NCBI GenBank assembly: GCA_035536455.1 | Contig: DATLOC010000053.1 | Location: 62,001-126,000 of the forward strand | Direction of reading: 5' to 3' | DNA length: 64,000 nucleotides | DNA from: DASUNQ01 sp035536455 | GTDB lineage: Bacteria > Acidobacteriota > Thermoanaerobaculia > Multivoradales > UBA5704 | In this document: in pieces, positions 9,011 to 16,915 of the stretch | How positions within the stretch are numbered: position 1 is the stretch's first letter | Layout: each line of letters begins with the position of its first letter | Program-made: the position numbers and the translations under genes | Notes under the pieces: generated by a model | The model's input: only the letters and a program-made list of their open reading frames with translations | The model's database searches: none | What the model was told of the DNA's origin: nothing

Positions 9011-11092
9011 CTACTCGAAGGCGCAGACACTCTCGATGAGCGCCGCGTCGTGCGCCGTCCCGAGGCCCTGCTTCGTCGTCTTGAGCACCGTCACCCAGCC
9101 CTGCGAGACGACCCCGAAGAGGTCGGTGTCGCGGTGGCCGAGGTCGATCTCGGTCCAGCCGAAGGGCTCGGTCACGTCGAGCGCCGCGCTGCCGACGATG
9201 ACCGCTTGGGTCGCCAGCGGGAAGCGCTCGCGGGTGGCCGGGAGCGTCGTCACCCCCTCCTCCTCGTCCCAGGCCACCAGCTCGGGGGCACCGAGCGGCG
9301 CCCACGACGGCGCGCCGCTGCAGTCGACCGGCGCCGCCGCAGCGCTCTTGGTGTCGCGCCAGACGGTGAGCACGGTCTCGGCCCCGCTCGTCCCGCCCTG
9401 CGCGTAGCTCGCCGCGAAGCGGGCCCCGAGCGGCTGGCGGTTGTCGCTCGCCTGGCCGCCGACGTAGCGGCCGTAGAAGGTATAGCCGGAGCCGTACGCC
9501 GTCTCGTCGGCCGCGATGTGCACCGCCTGCTCGCCCTGGGCGATCCGCTTGCGCGAGTCGACGTAGGCGTACTCGCCGAGGAGCACGTTGTCGTTGGCCG
9601 CCACGCCCAGGCCGCCCTGGACGAAGTAGCCCGCCGACGAGGGGTTGAGCGGCGAGCACGAGTTGACGACGTCCACCGTCACGTAGCCGGTCGCCAGGAG
9701 GCCCTGGCGGGGACTGGCGTGGCAGAGACCGCGCAGCTTGCGGCCGGTCAGGGCCCGCTGCAGCGGCTCGGCCGCCACCTGCGCCGGCGCCAGGGTGGCG
9801 CCGCAGCCGGCGAACTGGGTGGCGCCGTCGGAGAGCGCGCCGACCGGGCTCGTCGCCGCCCCGGTCTCCGGCAGGACGCCGTTCTCCAGGATGTCGCGCA
9901 GGTTGAGCGTCTGCACGTCGAAGCCGGAGAGGTAGAGGTTGAAGGTCAGGCTCGGGACCGCCCAGTCGCTCCACAGGGTGACGCTCACCAGGTGGGCGCG
10001 CGAGTCGGCGTTGGTGATCGAGAGCATCGTGGTGAGACCGTTCGGGGTGCCGAGATCGACGCCGAACCAGGGAACGAGCAGCGTCGCCGCCGGGCGCACC
10101 GAGACGCGGCAGTCGCCGCCGTCCGGGCAGGCCGGGCCTTCCGCCACGTCTTCGCAGGCGTCGCCGAGGCCGTCGCCATCGGCGTCGAGCTGGGCCGGGT
10201 TGGCCCCGAACGGACAGTTGTCGCAGGCGTCGCCGAGGCCGTCGAGGTCGACGTCGGCCTGGTCGGCGTTGACCGTCGCCGGACAGTTGTCGCCGAGGTC
10301 GCTGCCTTCACCGACGTCCCCGCCGCCGGGCGGGATCGGATCCACCGGCGGGAGGCCGCCGCCGGGGGGCGGAGTGCCGCCGCCGGGAGGCGGGGTTCCG
10401 CCGCCGGGAGGAGGCGGCTCGCCGCCGCCCGCCGGGGGAGGCGGAGGGGGCGGCGTTCCCAGGGTCGCCAGGTAGAAGGTCTCGAAGCCGCCGTCGGTGT
10501 CGCTGATCGTGGCCGCCAGGCCGACGCGGTTCTCGCCGTCGGCGAAAGCAAAGGCAGCCGAGGCCGGATCGTCGAGGACGAAAGCCCAGCCGGCGTTGCC
10601 GATGCCGGAGTCCGTGGCCTGGATGACCAGCGGCGCGTTGCCGAACGACGCCGTGAAGAGCAGCGCTCCGTCCGGGGCCAAGATGCGCAGCACCAGCGCC
10701 TCGATCCGCAGCCGGTTCTTCGTCCCGCCCTTGGGCTCGTTGGCGTTGAAGACGAGCAGGACCTGGTCGGCGGCAGGGTTGCCGACCTCGGCGAGCCGGC
10801 GGGTGAGGGTCTGCGAGGCCCCCTTCTTCTCGTTGCCGCCGGCGATCCCCGCCGGGCAGCCGGGCGCCCCGGGACCGAAGACGTCGGCGCTGCCGTTCCA
10901 GGAGACGCAGCCCGACTCCAGGTCCTGCTCCTGGATGGTGAGCAGCGTCTTGACGTGGCCGAGGCCGCTGCCCTGGTGCTGCACGGGGCCGGCATAGCTG
11001 AGCCCCGCGCCGCGCGCGGCGGCCGGGACGATCAGCGCTGCGAAGGCGAGGACTGCGAGGAAGGGAAGTACACGACGACCGACAGGAACCAT
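9011..11092 (-). CDS. Large secreted protein with Pro-Gly linker, thrombospondin type 3 repeats and a C-terminal domain shared with the 31710 gene
   Basis: About 693 residues. A signal peptide (VLPFLAVLAFAALIVPAAARG) leads a beta-rich domain of about 180 residues with a Cys pair. Next comes a low-complexity (P)nGGG(T/L) linker, then two calcium-binding thrombospondin type 3 repeats (ADVDLDGLGDACDNCP and LDADGDGLGDACED). The C-terminal about 360 residues begin ATLLVPWFGVDLGTPNGLTT and are homologous to almost the whole of the protein encoded at 31710. I chose the ATG at 11092 because GGAGG lies 9 nt upstream and the signal peptide then sits at the N-terminus; an ATG at 11125 adds 11 residues. 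It is probably at the cell surface; function unknown. Confidence 0.8.
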   Translation of the reverse strand: MVPVGRRVLPFLAVLAFAALIVPAAARGAGLSYAGPVQHQGSGLGHVKTLLTIQEQDLESGCVSWNGSADVFGPGAPGCPAGIAGGNEKKGASQTLTRRLAEVGNPAADQVLLVFNANEPKGGTKNRLRIEALVLRILAPDGALLFTASFGNAPLVIQATDSGIGNAGWAFVLDDPASAAFAFADGENRVGLAATISDTDGGFETFYLATLGTPPPPPPPAGGGEPPPPGGGTPPPGGGTPPPGGGLPPVDPIPPGGGDVGEGSDLGDNCPATVNADQADVDLDGLGDACDNCPFGANPAQLDADGDGLGDACEDVAEGPACPDGGDCRVSVRPAATLLVPWFGVDLGTPNGLTTMLSITNADSRAHLVSVTLWSDWAVPSLTFNLYLSGFDVQTLNLRDILENGVLPETGAATSPVGALSDGATQFAGCGATLAPAQVAAEPLQRALTGRKLRGLCHASPRQGLLATGYVTVDVVNSCSPLNPSSAGYFVQGGLGVAANDNVLLGEYAYVDSRKRIAQGEQAVHIAADETAYGSGYTFYGRYVGGQASDNRQPLGARFAASYAQGGTSGAETVLTVWRDTKSAAAAPVDCSGAPSWAPLGAPELVAWDEEEGVTTLPATRERFPLATQAVIVGSAALDVTEPFGWTEIDLGHRDTDLFGVVSQGWVTVLKTTKQGLGTAHDAALIESVCAFE

Positions 11093-11197
11093 GACTGGGA
11101 ACCTCCGCTGATGTGCTGCATTCATGGTGAATTACCCGATTCCCCCACCCGCCCACTGCGCGGCAACAGCAACTCGAATGCCATCGACGGGCGCGCA

Positions 11198-11234
11198 TAA
11201 ACAGACGGCCGCGCGGCGGGGTCGCCGCGCGGCC
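11198..11234 (-). terminator. Perfect 12-bp hairpin downstream of the large BNR gene
   Basis: GGCCGCGCGGCG (11207-11218) pairs perfectly with 11223-11234 around the loop GGGT. Read leftward, the stem is followed by GTCTGTTTAT, a broken T run. It lies 28 bp past the stop of the sialidase-like gene and most likely ends that transcript. Nothing else is visible between 11126 and 11261. Confidence 0.6.
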
Positions 11235-11261
11235 GGATTGTCGATGCGGAGCGCTGCGGCG

Positions 11262-14009
11262 CTACGGGTTGCGCACCGTCTTCGCGACGCTGATCTCGAC
11301 CGCCTTCGCGCCGCCAAGCTGATCGATCACCTGCACGGTGTAGACGCCGGCGAGCGCGGGCGTGGCGTCGAGCCCGGACAGCGCGCTGCCCGCGATCAGC
11401 GCGCCGCCGGAGGCGAGCAGGCCGCCGCCGGGTCCGACGAGCCGCACGAGGAGCGGCTTGGCGCTGCCTGCGACGACGACCGAGAGCTCCTCGGTCGCCG
11501 CGTCGGTCACCACCGTCGCCGTGGTCAACGCGCCGGGGAGGCCGGAGAGCGTCCCGGCGCGCAGCTCGGTGAGCGAGCGGCTGAGCGGCGCCGACTCGTC
11601 GGCGTCGGCGGTGCCGCGCGCGGGCGCGATCTCGAAGGCGTCGAGCGTCGCGATCCCGGAGCGGTGGGCGACGACGATCTCGTGCGTCCCCTCGCCGAGC
11701 CCGTCGAAGGTTGCCGAAGCGCCGAAAGCGGGATCGGCCGTCGGGCCGGCGAAAGAGACGGTCCGCGCCAGCGCGCCGTCGATCGAGACGTCGGCCGTGC
11801 CGCCGGCGCTCGAGGTGGCGTAGAAGTAAGTGATCGCGGAGCCTGCGAAGACCAGCCGCGCGGTGGGGTTCGCCCCGCCGCCGCCGTTCTTGCCGCCGAC
11901 CCGCCGGTGGTAGCTGCCGCCGGAGGCGCCGGCCGCCTCCTTCCGGTGCCAGCCGCCGGCGTACTCGATCGCCGGGTCGTCGTTCTCGACGCGTAGCGGC
12001 TCGGCGCGCAGCGACGGCCCCGCCGTCTGGCGGACGACGATGCCGTCCATCCGGCTCGCGGCGGCGCCGAAGGTGTCGCAGTCGGCGTCGCAGGTGTCCA
12101 CCCCCGCCGCCCAGAAGCCCTGGGCGAAGGCCGGCGCCTCGGCCGGCGGCACCTCGACGTCGAGGAAGTCGAACATGCCGGCGCAGCGCCCGGGGCCGCA
12201 GTTGCCGCGGTGGACCGGCTGCGCCGGGTTGTTGGCGACGTCGAAGACGAAGAGCGGGTCGGCGTCGAGCGCGTTGGTCGAGACGACCTCGTAGAGGTTC
12301 CATGGCCGCTGCGCGTCGCCGCGGTCGCCAACGACGGTGCCCGGGAAGTGGATGACGATCCGGCCGGGGTCGCCGGCGTCGATCGTCGGGAAGTTGACCT
12401 CCTGCACACCCGGCGGGGCGATCATCAGCGGCGCGCTCCAGGTGAGGCCGTGGTCGCGCGAGATGGTCAAGTAGGGCAGGCGGTCGTTCTCGTCCCACCA
12501 GGTCATGTAGAGGTTGTCGGCGAGATCGACCGCGGTGGTGTTCTCGTGCTCGGTGCCGGGGAGCGGGATGTCGCGGTTGGCGAAGACCCGCTGCCAGCTC
12601 ATGGCACCGTCCTCCGAGATGGCGATGCCGGGGAGGCCGCAGCGCCCGGCCGGCAGGAACACCCGCCCGGCGCTGTCGGTGCGCAGGTGCGCCGTCAGGC
12701 CGCCGCAGAGGCCGGGCACGCCCTCGTGCGGCCCGGGCCCGGTGTTGTCGGGCTCGAAGCCCTGGAACGCGAAGCCCGCCTTGGTGAAGGTCTGGCCGCC
12801 GTCGAAGCTGCGCAGGCAGGGACTGACGGCGACGGTGTTGTAGCAGACGTAGACCACCTTGCCGTAGAGCAGGTCGACCAGCGGCGCCACGTCCGGCGTC
12901 GGCGGGCCGGAGAAGATCGTCTGGTGGTCGGTGACGCCGGCGTCCACGACCACCGGGTTGCGCCCCCAGGTTTCCCCCTCGTCATCCGAGAAAAGCAGCC
13001 ACATGCCGCCGCCGTCGTAGGTGTCGAGGCTGAAGACGCGGCCGGTGTCCTCGTCGACGTAGACCATCGGGTCGCCGTTGACCGGCGGCTCGCTCTTGAG
13101 CGGCTCGGGGAGCTCGGGCGAGACTGACACCCAGGTGGCGCCGCCGTCGCGCGAGCGCATGACGAGGGTGCGCGGCAGCACCACGGCGGCGCCGTCGAAG
13201 GTCGCCGCGGCGTAGAAGGCGGTGCCGCTCTTGAGAATGCCGAGCGTCGGCTCCGCGGCGCCGCGGCCGATGGGGTGGATGGCCGTCTCGAGCGCCGGCC
13301 CGTCGTAGGCGGCGAGGGTGTTGGGGTTGCCGGCGAAGTCGGGGGTGGTGCCGGCGGAGACGCGGGTGCCGTGGTAGGCGCCCGAGGTGATCGTCGGCGG
13401 CACCGGCAGCGGCTCTCCGACCGCGGCGAAGACCGGGTTGAGGCGGATCGGGAAGGAGGAGACGGCGCCGTTCGGCGGGTCCTCGGCATCCGTCGTCGCG
13501 TCGATGAGATCGACGAGCAGCTCGCCGTTGGCGGGCGCGATGTTGGCCGAGGGGATGACGCCGGCGACGGCGGTCGGGTTCGTCGTCGCGGAGATGAAGA
13601 TCACCGCCACCGCCCCCGCCGCCGCGGCGTTGTTGGAGATGAGGGCGAACGGCGTCGCCGGCAGGGTCGGGTCCGTCAGCTTGACGAGCCCGATCCGCCC
13701 TCGCGCCGACGCCGGCCACTCCGCGAGCGTCTGGCCGTTGCGCACGAAGACGTAGCGTTGGGCCATGGATCCCACCGGCGGCGCCGGCGTGCCGGCCATC
13801 GGGTAGAGGCCGAGGTTCTGCGGCTGCCCCGCGGCCGCCGGCAGGTCCTCGGCGGGGACCACGGCGCCCGTCGTGTTCGCATCCACCGCGGACGCCTCGA
13901 GCACGTCCACCGACCACCCCTGCCCCGCCGCCGGCGCCGCGTCGGCGGCGCCGAGCAGCAGGACGAGGCAGGAAAGAAGCTGGATCGGGTGCTGCAAGCG
14001 CTGGCTCAT
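11262..14009 (-). CDS. Secreted BNR/sialidase-like repeat protein with PA-like and C-terminal beta-sandwich domains
   Basis: 915 residues. Signal peptide ILLSCLVLLLGAADA-like (positions 9-25), then a protease-associated-like segment in which FALISNNAAAAGAVAVIFIS is the typical loop, then a beta-propeller with BNR/Asp-box motifs SRDGGATW, SDDEGETWG, SFDGGQTF and SRDHGLTWS. After about residue 640 come two beta-sandwich-like parts, the first with EYAGGWHRKEAAGASGG. I do not see the Arg triad and Tyr/Glu of a real sialidase, so enzyme activity is unproven; it could bind glycans or proteins outside the cell. The ATG at 14009 has GGAGGGA 6 nt upstream. A second BNR gene lies 0.7 kb away on the other strand. 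Confidence 0.82.
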   Translation of the reverse strand: MSQRLQHPIQLLSCLVLLLGAADAAPAAGQGWSVDVLEASAVDANTTGAVVPAEDLPAAAGQPQNLGLYPMAGTPAPPVGSMAQRYVFVRNGQTLAEWPASARGRIGLVKLTDPTLPATPFALISNNAAAAGAVAVIFISATTNPTAVAGVIPSANIAPANGELLVDLIDATTDAEDPPNGAVSSFPIRLNPVFAAVGEPLPVPPTITSGAYHGTRVSAGTTPDFAGNPNTLAAYDGPALETAIHPIGRGAAEPTLGILKSGTAFYAAATFDGAAVVLPRTLVMRSRDGGATWVSVSPELPEPLKSEPPVNGDPMVYVDEDTGRVFSLDTYDGGGMWLLFSDDEGETWGRNPVVVDAGVTDHQTIFSGPPTPDVAPLVDLLYGKVVYVCYNTVAVSPCLRSFDGGQTFTKAGFAFQGFEPDNTGPGPHEGVPGLCGGLTAHLRTDSAGRVFLPAGRCGLPGIAISEDGAMSWQRVFANRDIPLPGTEHENTTAVDLADNLYMTWWDENDRLPYLTISRDHGLTWSAPLMIAPPGVQEVNFPTIDAGDPGRIVIHFPGTVVGDRGDAQRPWNLYEVVSTNALDADPLFVFDVANNPAQPVHRGNCGPGRCAGMFDFLDVEVPPAEAPAFAQGFWAAGVDTCDADCDTFGAAASRMDGIVVRQTAGPSLRAEPLRVENDDPAIEYAGGWHRKEAAGASGGSYHRRVGGKNGGGGANPTARLVFAGSAITYFYATSSAGGTADVSIDGALARTVSFAGPTADPAFGASATFDGLGEGTHEIVVAHRSGIATLDAFEIAPARGTADADESAPLSRSLTELRAGTLSGLPGALTTATVVTDAATEELSVVVAGSAKPLLVRLVGPGGGLLASGGALIAGSALSGLDATPALAGVYTVQVIDQLGGAKAVEISVAKTVRNP

Positions 14010-14043
14010 GACCGTCCCTCCTCGGCCGGCGTCAGGGCCGGCC

Positions 14044-14064
14044 TTTGAGAGCGGTCATCTCAAA
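14044..14064. promoter_or_regulatory. Perfect 7-7-7 inverted repeat in a divergent intergenic region, possible operator
   Basis: TTTGAGA (14044-14050), a 7-bp spacer and TCTCAAA (14058-14064) form a perfect dyad between the starts of the leftward BNR gene (14009) and the rightward MaoC gene (14134). It is one of the few AT-rich stretches here and its size suits a dimeric regulator. No regulator is encoded beside it, and no functional evidence exists. Confidence 0.4.
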
Positions 14065-14133
14065 TCGAAGGGGCGGCGTCCATCGGGGAAAACCCCCAGC
14101 GCGGGCGGGGAGTTGGCCTCAGGGGGCGGTAGC

Positions 14134-14598
14134 ATGACCTCCATGAGCCGACCGCACGCCACGTCCCGGGACCTCGCCACGCTCGACGACTTCGCGCCGG
14201 GCCAGAGCGCTTCCTTCTCGAAGACGATCGGCGAGGTGGAGCTGGCGCTCTTCGTGGCGTTGAGCGGCGACGTCAACCCGCTGCACGTCGACGAGGAGTT
14301 CGCGCGCCGGACGTTCTTCGGCGGCCGCATCGCCCACGGCCTGCTCTCGGCGTCCCTCCTCTCGACGGTGATCGGCACCCTCCTCCCCGGCACCGGCGCG
14401 ATCTACAAGGGCCAGAGCCTGCGCTTCCTCCGCCCCGTCCGCCCGGGCGACACCCTGACGGCGACGGTCGAGGTGCGCGACGTCGACCGCGCCCGCGGCG
14501 ACCTCCACTTGGCCACCTGGATCGCCAACCAGCGCGGCGAGCGGGTCATCGAAGGCGAAGCGGTCATCGGGCTCCTGCGCCAGCTGCGCGACGCCTGA
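14134..14598 (+). CDS. MaoC-like / (R)-specific enoyl-CoA hydratase
   Basis: About 154 residues with a single hot-dog fold. The hydratase 2 motif is clear: FVALSGDVNPLHVDEEFARR supplies the Asp and His that hydrate trans-2-enoyl-CoA to (R)-3-hydroxyacyl-CoA, and FGGRIAHGLLSASLLSTVIG follows. Similar PhaJ-type enzymes link beta-oxidation to polyhydroxyalkanoate or fatty-acid synthesis; the true substrate cannot be told. GGGGGCGG lies 4-5 nt before the ATG at 14134; the ATG at 14143 is also possible. A copy of its last about 20 codons survives at 16323-16394, beyond the BNR gene. Confidence 0.86.
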   Translation: MTSMSRPHATSRDLATLDDFAPGQSASFSKTIGEVELALFVALSGDVNPLHVDEEFARRTFFGGRIAHGLLSASLLSTVIGTLLPGTGAIYKGQSLRFLRPVRPGDTLTATVEVRDVDRARGDLHLATWIANQRGERVIEGEAVIGLLRQLRDA

Positions 14599-14702
14599 GC
14601 CTTTTTCCCCCGGTGCGCTGAGGTGATCCCCTCATTGCGCCGCGGGCGCGGGTGAGTTATGTCTTGCGGCTGCCGGACCTTGAGTCCGCGGGAGGGAACG
14701 CC

Positions 14703-16316
14703 ATGAGACCATCCGCCGCCAGCCGCTTCGCCGCCGTCGTCCTACTCGTCGCCCTCGCGCCGCTCGCCGCGCACGCGGCGACGCCGCCGGCCGGGACGGT
14801 CTCCTCCACCTCGCCCAGCGCCGCCTGGACCGGAGGGCCATTCCTGGTCTCGAACCCGGCCGGCTGCACGGGCGTCGACCCCGGGTGCGACCACTACGCG
14901 CTCACGATCGTCCCGCCGGCGCGCGGCAGCTACGTCGTCGAGATCACGACCGAGCCGGCAAACGCGAGCGACGACTACGACCTCTTCGTCTTCAACGCCG
15001 AAGGTGATGAGGTCGGCAGCTCGGCCTCCTCCGGCGGTCGCGAGCGGGTGAGCCTGATCGACCCGCCGGCCGGCACCTACACCGTCGAGGTACAGGCCTT
15101 CTTGGTCGCAACCGGCTCCACTTACGGCGGCGCCGCCGCGCTCGGGCCGCTCGACGGGCGCGAGTCCACCAAGTGGACGATCACCTACCACGGCCAGTGC
15201 TGTGAGGGGAACCTCGCCTCCTCGGGTTCGATGAACTACGTCCTGCTGCCCGAGCTCCTGACCGGCAACGACATCAAGCGGAGCGACGACGGCGGCCTCA
15301 CCTGGGAGAAGACCTACCCGCCGGTGGATGCCTCGATCCCCTTCGGCATCGAGGGGGACCTGCGCGCCTACGGCGACGACGTGGTCTTCTTCGGCACGCA
15401 GCTCGCGAACGGTGTGGCGGCGCGGAGCGACGACCGCGGCGCCACCTGGACGATGACCCAGATCCCGGTCGCCTTCGCCGCCAACGACCAGGCCTGGCAA
15501 TACCTCGGCCCGATCCAGTACTGCCCGCTGCAGACGGTCCCCTACGTCCTCGCCGGCTGGTACCGCATCGGGTCGGTCGCGCTCTTCTCCTGCGACGGCG
15601 GGCTGACCTGGCCGATCCAGACGCCGCTCCCCGGCGCCAACGGCTCGGGGCCGGCGCACGTGGTCTGCCAGCAGACCGCCCGCCCCGGCTGGCCGGCCGG
15701 CGACACGCGCGTCAGCGACGAGCGCTTCGCGACGATGAAAGCCGGCCGTCACGGCGGCTTCGGCACCGACGGTCGCTTCTATTGGACGCAGGTCTCGGGC
15801 GACGAGCTCTTCGTCTGCCGCACGCGGAACTTCGGCGCCACCTGGGAGGGGATCCGCCACCCGCTCGCCGAGGGCACTCCCGCCGGCCAGCCGGTGACGA
15901 CCTTCGCCTTCGATCAGAACGGCACGCTCTACATCCTGCACGCCAACAAGCTGTACGTGAGCTTTGACCAGGGGGAGAGCTTTCGCTACGTCCACACCCT
16001 GCCGAAGTGGGGGAACGACCCGTCGGTCGGCGACAGCGGCTCGGCGGAGTTCTTCGTCGTCAACGACGGCACAATCCACGTCGGCTTGAAAGAGGCGAGC
16101 CCCGACGGCGCTTCGCGCCTCTTCTACCTGCGCGGCAAGCACGTCGACACCGACCGCCCCGGCTGGCGCTCGGAGCTGGTGGACACGGTCGGCGCCGTGC
16201 GCCTCGACTTCATGCAGATCACGGTGGACGGCAACGGCATCCCGACGCTCGGCTACACGACTCCGCCGGACTTCACGCTCGGGGTGACGACGGCGAGCCG
16301 GCGCTCGCCGTTGTAG
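14703..16316 (+). CDS. Secreted BNR-repeat (sialidase-like propeller) protein with N-terminal pre-peptidase-type beta domain
   Basis: 537 residues. Signal peptide FAAVVLLVALAPLAAHA; residues about 55-145 form a jelly-roll (YVVEITTEPANASDDYDLFV, then PPAGTYTVEVQAF) like bacterial pre-peptidase C-terminal domains. Asp-box repeats follow: SDDGGLTWEKT, SDDRGATWTM, SCDGGLTWP and RNFGATWEG. It is probably a surface or released propeller; no catalytic set is recognisable. GAGGGA lies about 6 nt before the ATG. The gene sits between the intact MaoC gene and a duplicate of that gene's 3' end, which suggests it arrived by insertion or tandem duplication. Confidence 0.8.
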   Translation: MRPSAASRFAAVVLLVALAPLAAHAATPPAGTVSSTSPSAAWTGGPFLVSNPAGCTGVDPGCDHYALTIVPPARGSYVVEITTEPANASDDYDLFVFNAEGDEVGSSASSGGRERVSLIDPPAGTYTVEVQAFLVATGSTYGGAAALGPLDGRESTKWTITYHGQCCEGNLASSGSMNYVLLPELLTGNDIKRSDDGGLTWEKTYPPVDASIPFGIEGDLRAYGDDVVFFGTQLANGVAARSDDRGATWTMTQIPVAFAANDQAWQYLGPIQYCPLQTVPYVLAGWYRIGSVALFSCDGGLTWPIQTPLPGANGSGPAHVVCQQTARPGWPAGDTRVSDERFATMKAGRHGGFGTDGRFYWTQVSGDELFVCRTRNFGATWEGIRHPLAEGTPAGQPVTTFAFDQNGTLYILHANKLYVSFDQGESFRYVHTLPKWGNDPSVGDSGSAEFFVVNDGTIHVGLKEASPDGASRLFYLRGKHVDTDRPGWRSELVDTVGAVRLDFMQITVDGNGIPTLGYTTPPDFTLGVTTASRRSPL

Positions 16317-16322
16317 GAGAGA

Positions 16323-16394
16323 CGGAGAGCTACGCCGGTGATCGCAGGCGAGGCGGTCGTCGGGTTAGTGCGGCGGCTGCGGCAGGACGGCTGA
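16323..16394 (+). pseudogene. Remnant of the 3' end of a MaoC-like gene
   Basis: In frame, bases 16338-16394 encode VIAGEAVVGLVRRLRQDG and a stop, against VIEGEAVIGLLRQLRDA and a stop at the end of the MaoC gene at 14598. The aligned core is about three-quarters identical at base level. There is no upstream coding part: the BNR gene ends at 16316, 7 bp earlier. On the other strand, the last ten or so codons of the DUF1499 gene run through it. Confidence 0.6.
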
Positions 16395-16871
16395 GTCTCC
16401 GCCGCCCGCGGCCGCCCAGCGGGCGCGCAGCGCTTCCACCCGCCGCCGGTTGACGCCGCGGTCGGAGATGCCGATGCGGGAGCCGGAGCGCAGGTGGACG
16501 ACCTTCGCTTCCGGATCGACCTGGCCTTCGAGGTCGTCGACGAAGCCGAAGAAGCGCGAGCGGAGCTCGGCGTGGAGGTAGCCGCCGACGCGCTGGACGA
16601 CGCGGCTGCGCGGCAGGGCGGCGACGGCCGCGGCCAGGCGCTCCATGGCCGCTTCCGCCTCCCCCGCGAACGGCAGCGGCTCGACCGCCCGCCCGCCGCA
16701 GCCGGGCTGCGAGCAGACGCAGTTGGTGGCGAGCCGGCAGGGGCGGAGACGGCCGTCCTTCAGGCCGCGCGTGCGCGGGCGCCGCGACTGCGCCGCCAGC
16801 CAGGCGAGGTACGCCGAGTAGGCCGCGGCGAGGGCGGCGAGGACGAGGAGGGTGAGGAGACCGCCGGACAT
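16365..16871 (-). CDS. DUF1499 family membrane-anchored protein
   Basis: 168 residues: one N-terminal membrane helix (LLTLLVLAALAAAYSAYLAW), then LRPCRLATNCVCSQPG, the hallmark PCP/SxxNCVxSQ start of DUF1499, and VVQRVGGYLHAELRSRFFGF with VVHLRSGSRIGISDRGVNR at the end of the domain. Function is unknown in the family. The C-terminus crosses the MaoC remnant on the opposite strand, so its last residues may have been acquired by the rearrangement there. It follows the radical SAM gene by 44 bp. Confidence 0.8.
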   Translation of the reverse strand: MSGGLLTLLVLAALAAAYSAYLAWLAAQSRRPRTRGLKDGRLRPCRLATNCVCSQPGCGGRAVEPLPFAGEAEAAMERLAAAVAALPRSRVVQRVGGYLHAELRSRFFGFVDDLEGQVDPEAKVVHLRSGSRIGISDRGVNRRRVEALRARWAAAGGGDSAVLPQPPH

Positions 16872-16915
16872 GGCGGAAGCGCGGCGCCGGCGAGGCCGCG
16901 GGCGCGCGCGGGGGG

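Noticed and set aside
11262..14009. True sialidase
   Set aside because: Asp-boxes are clear, but I could not find the catalytic Arg triad with Tyr and Glu; propeller proteins share these boxes without activity.
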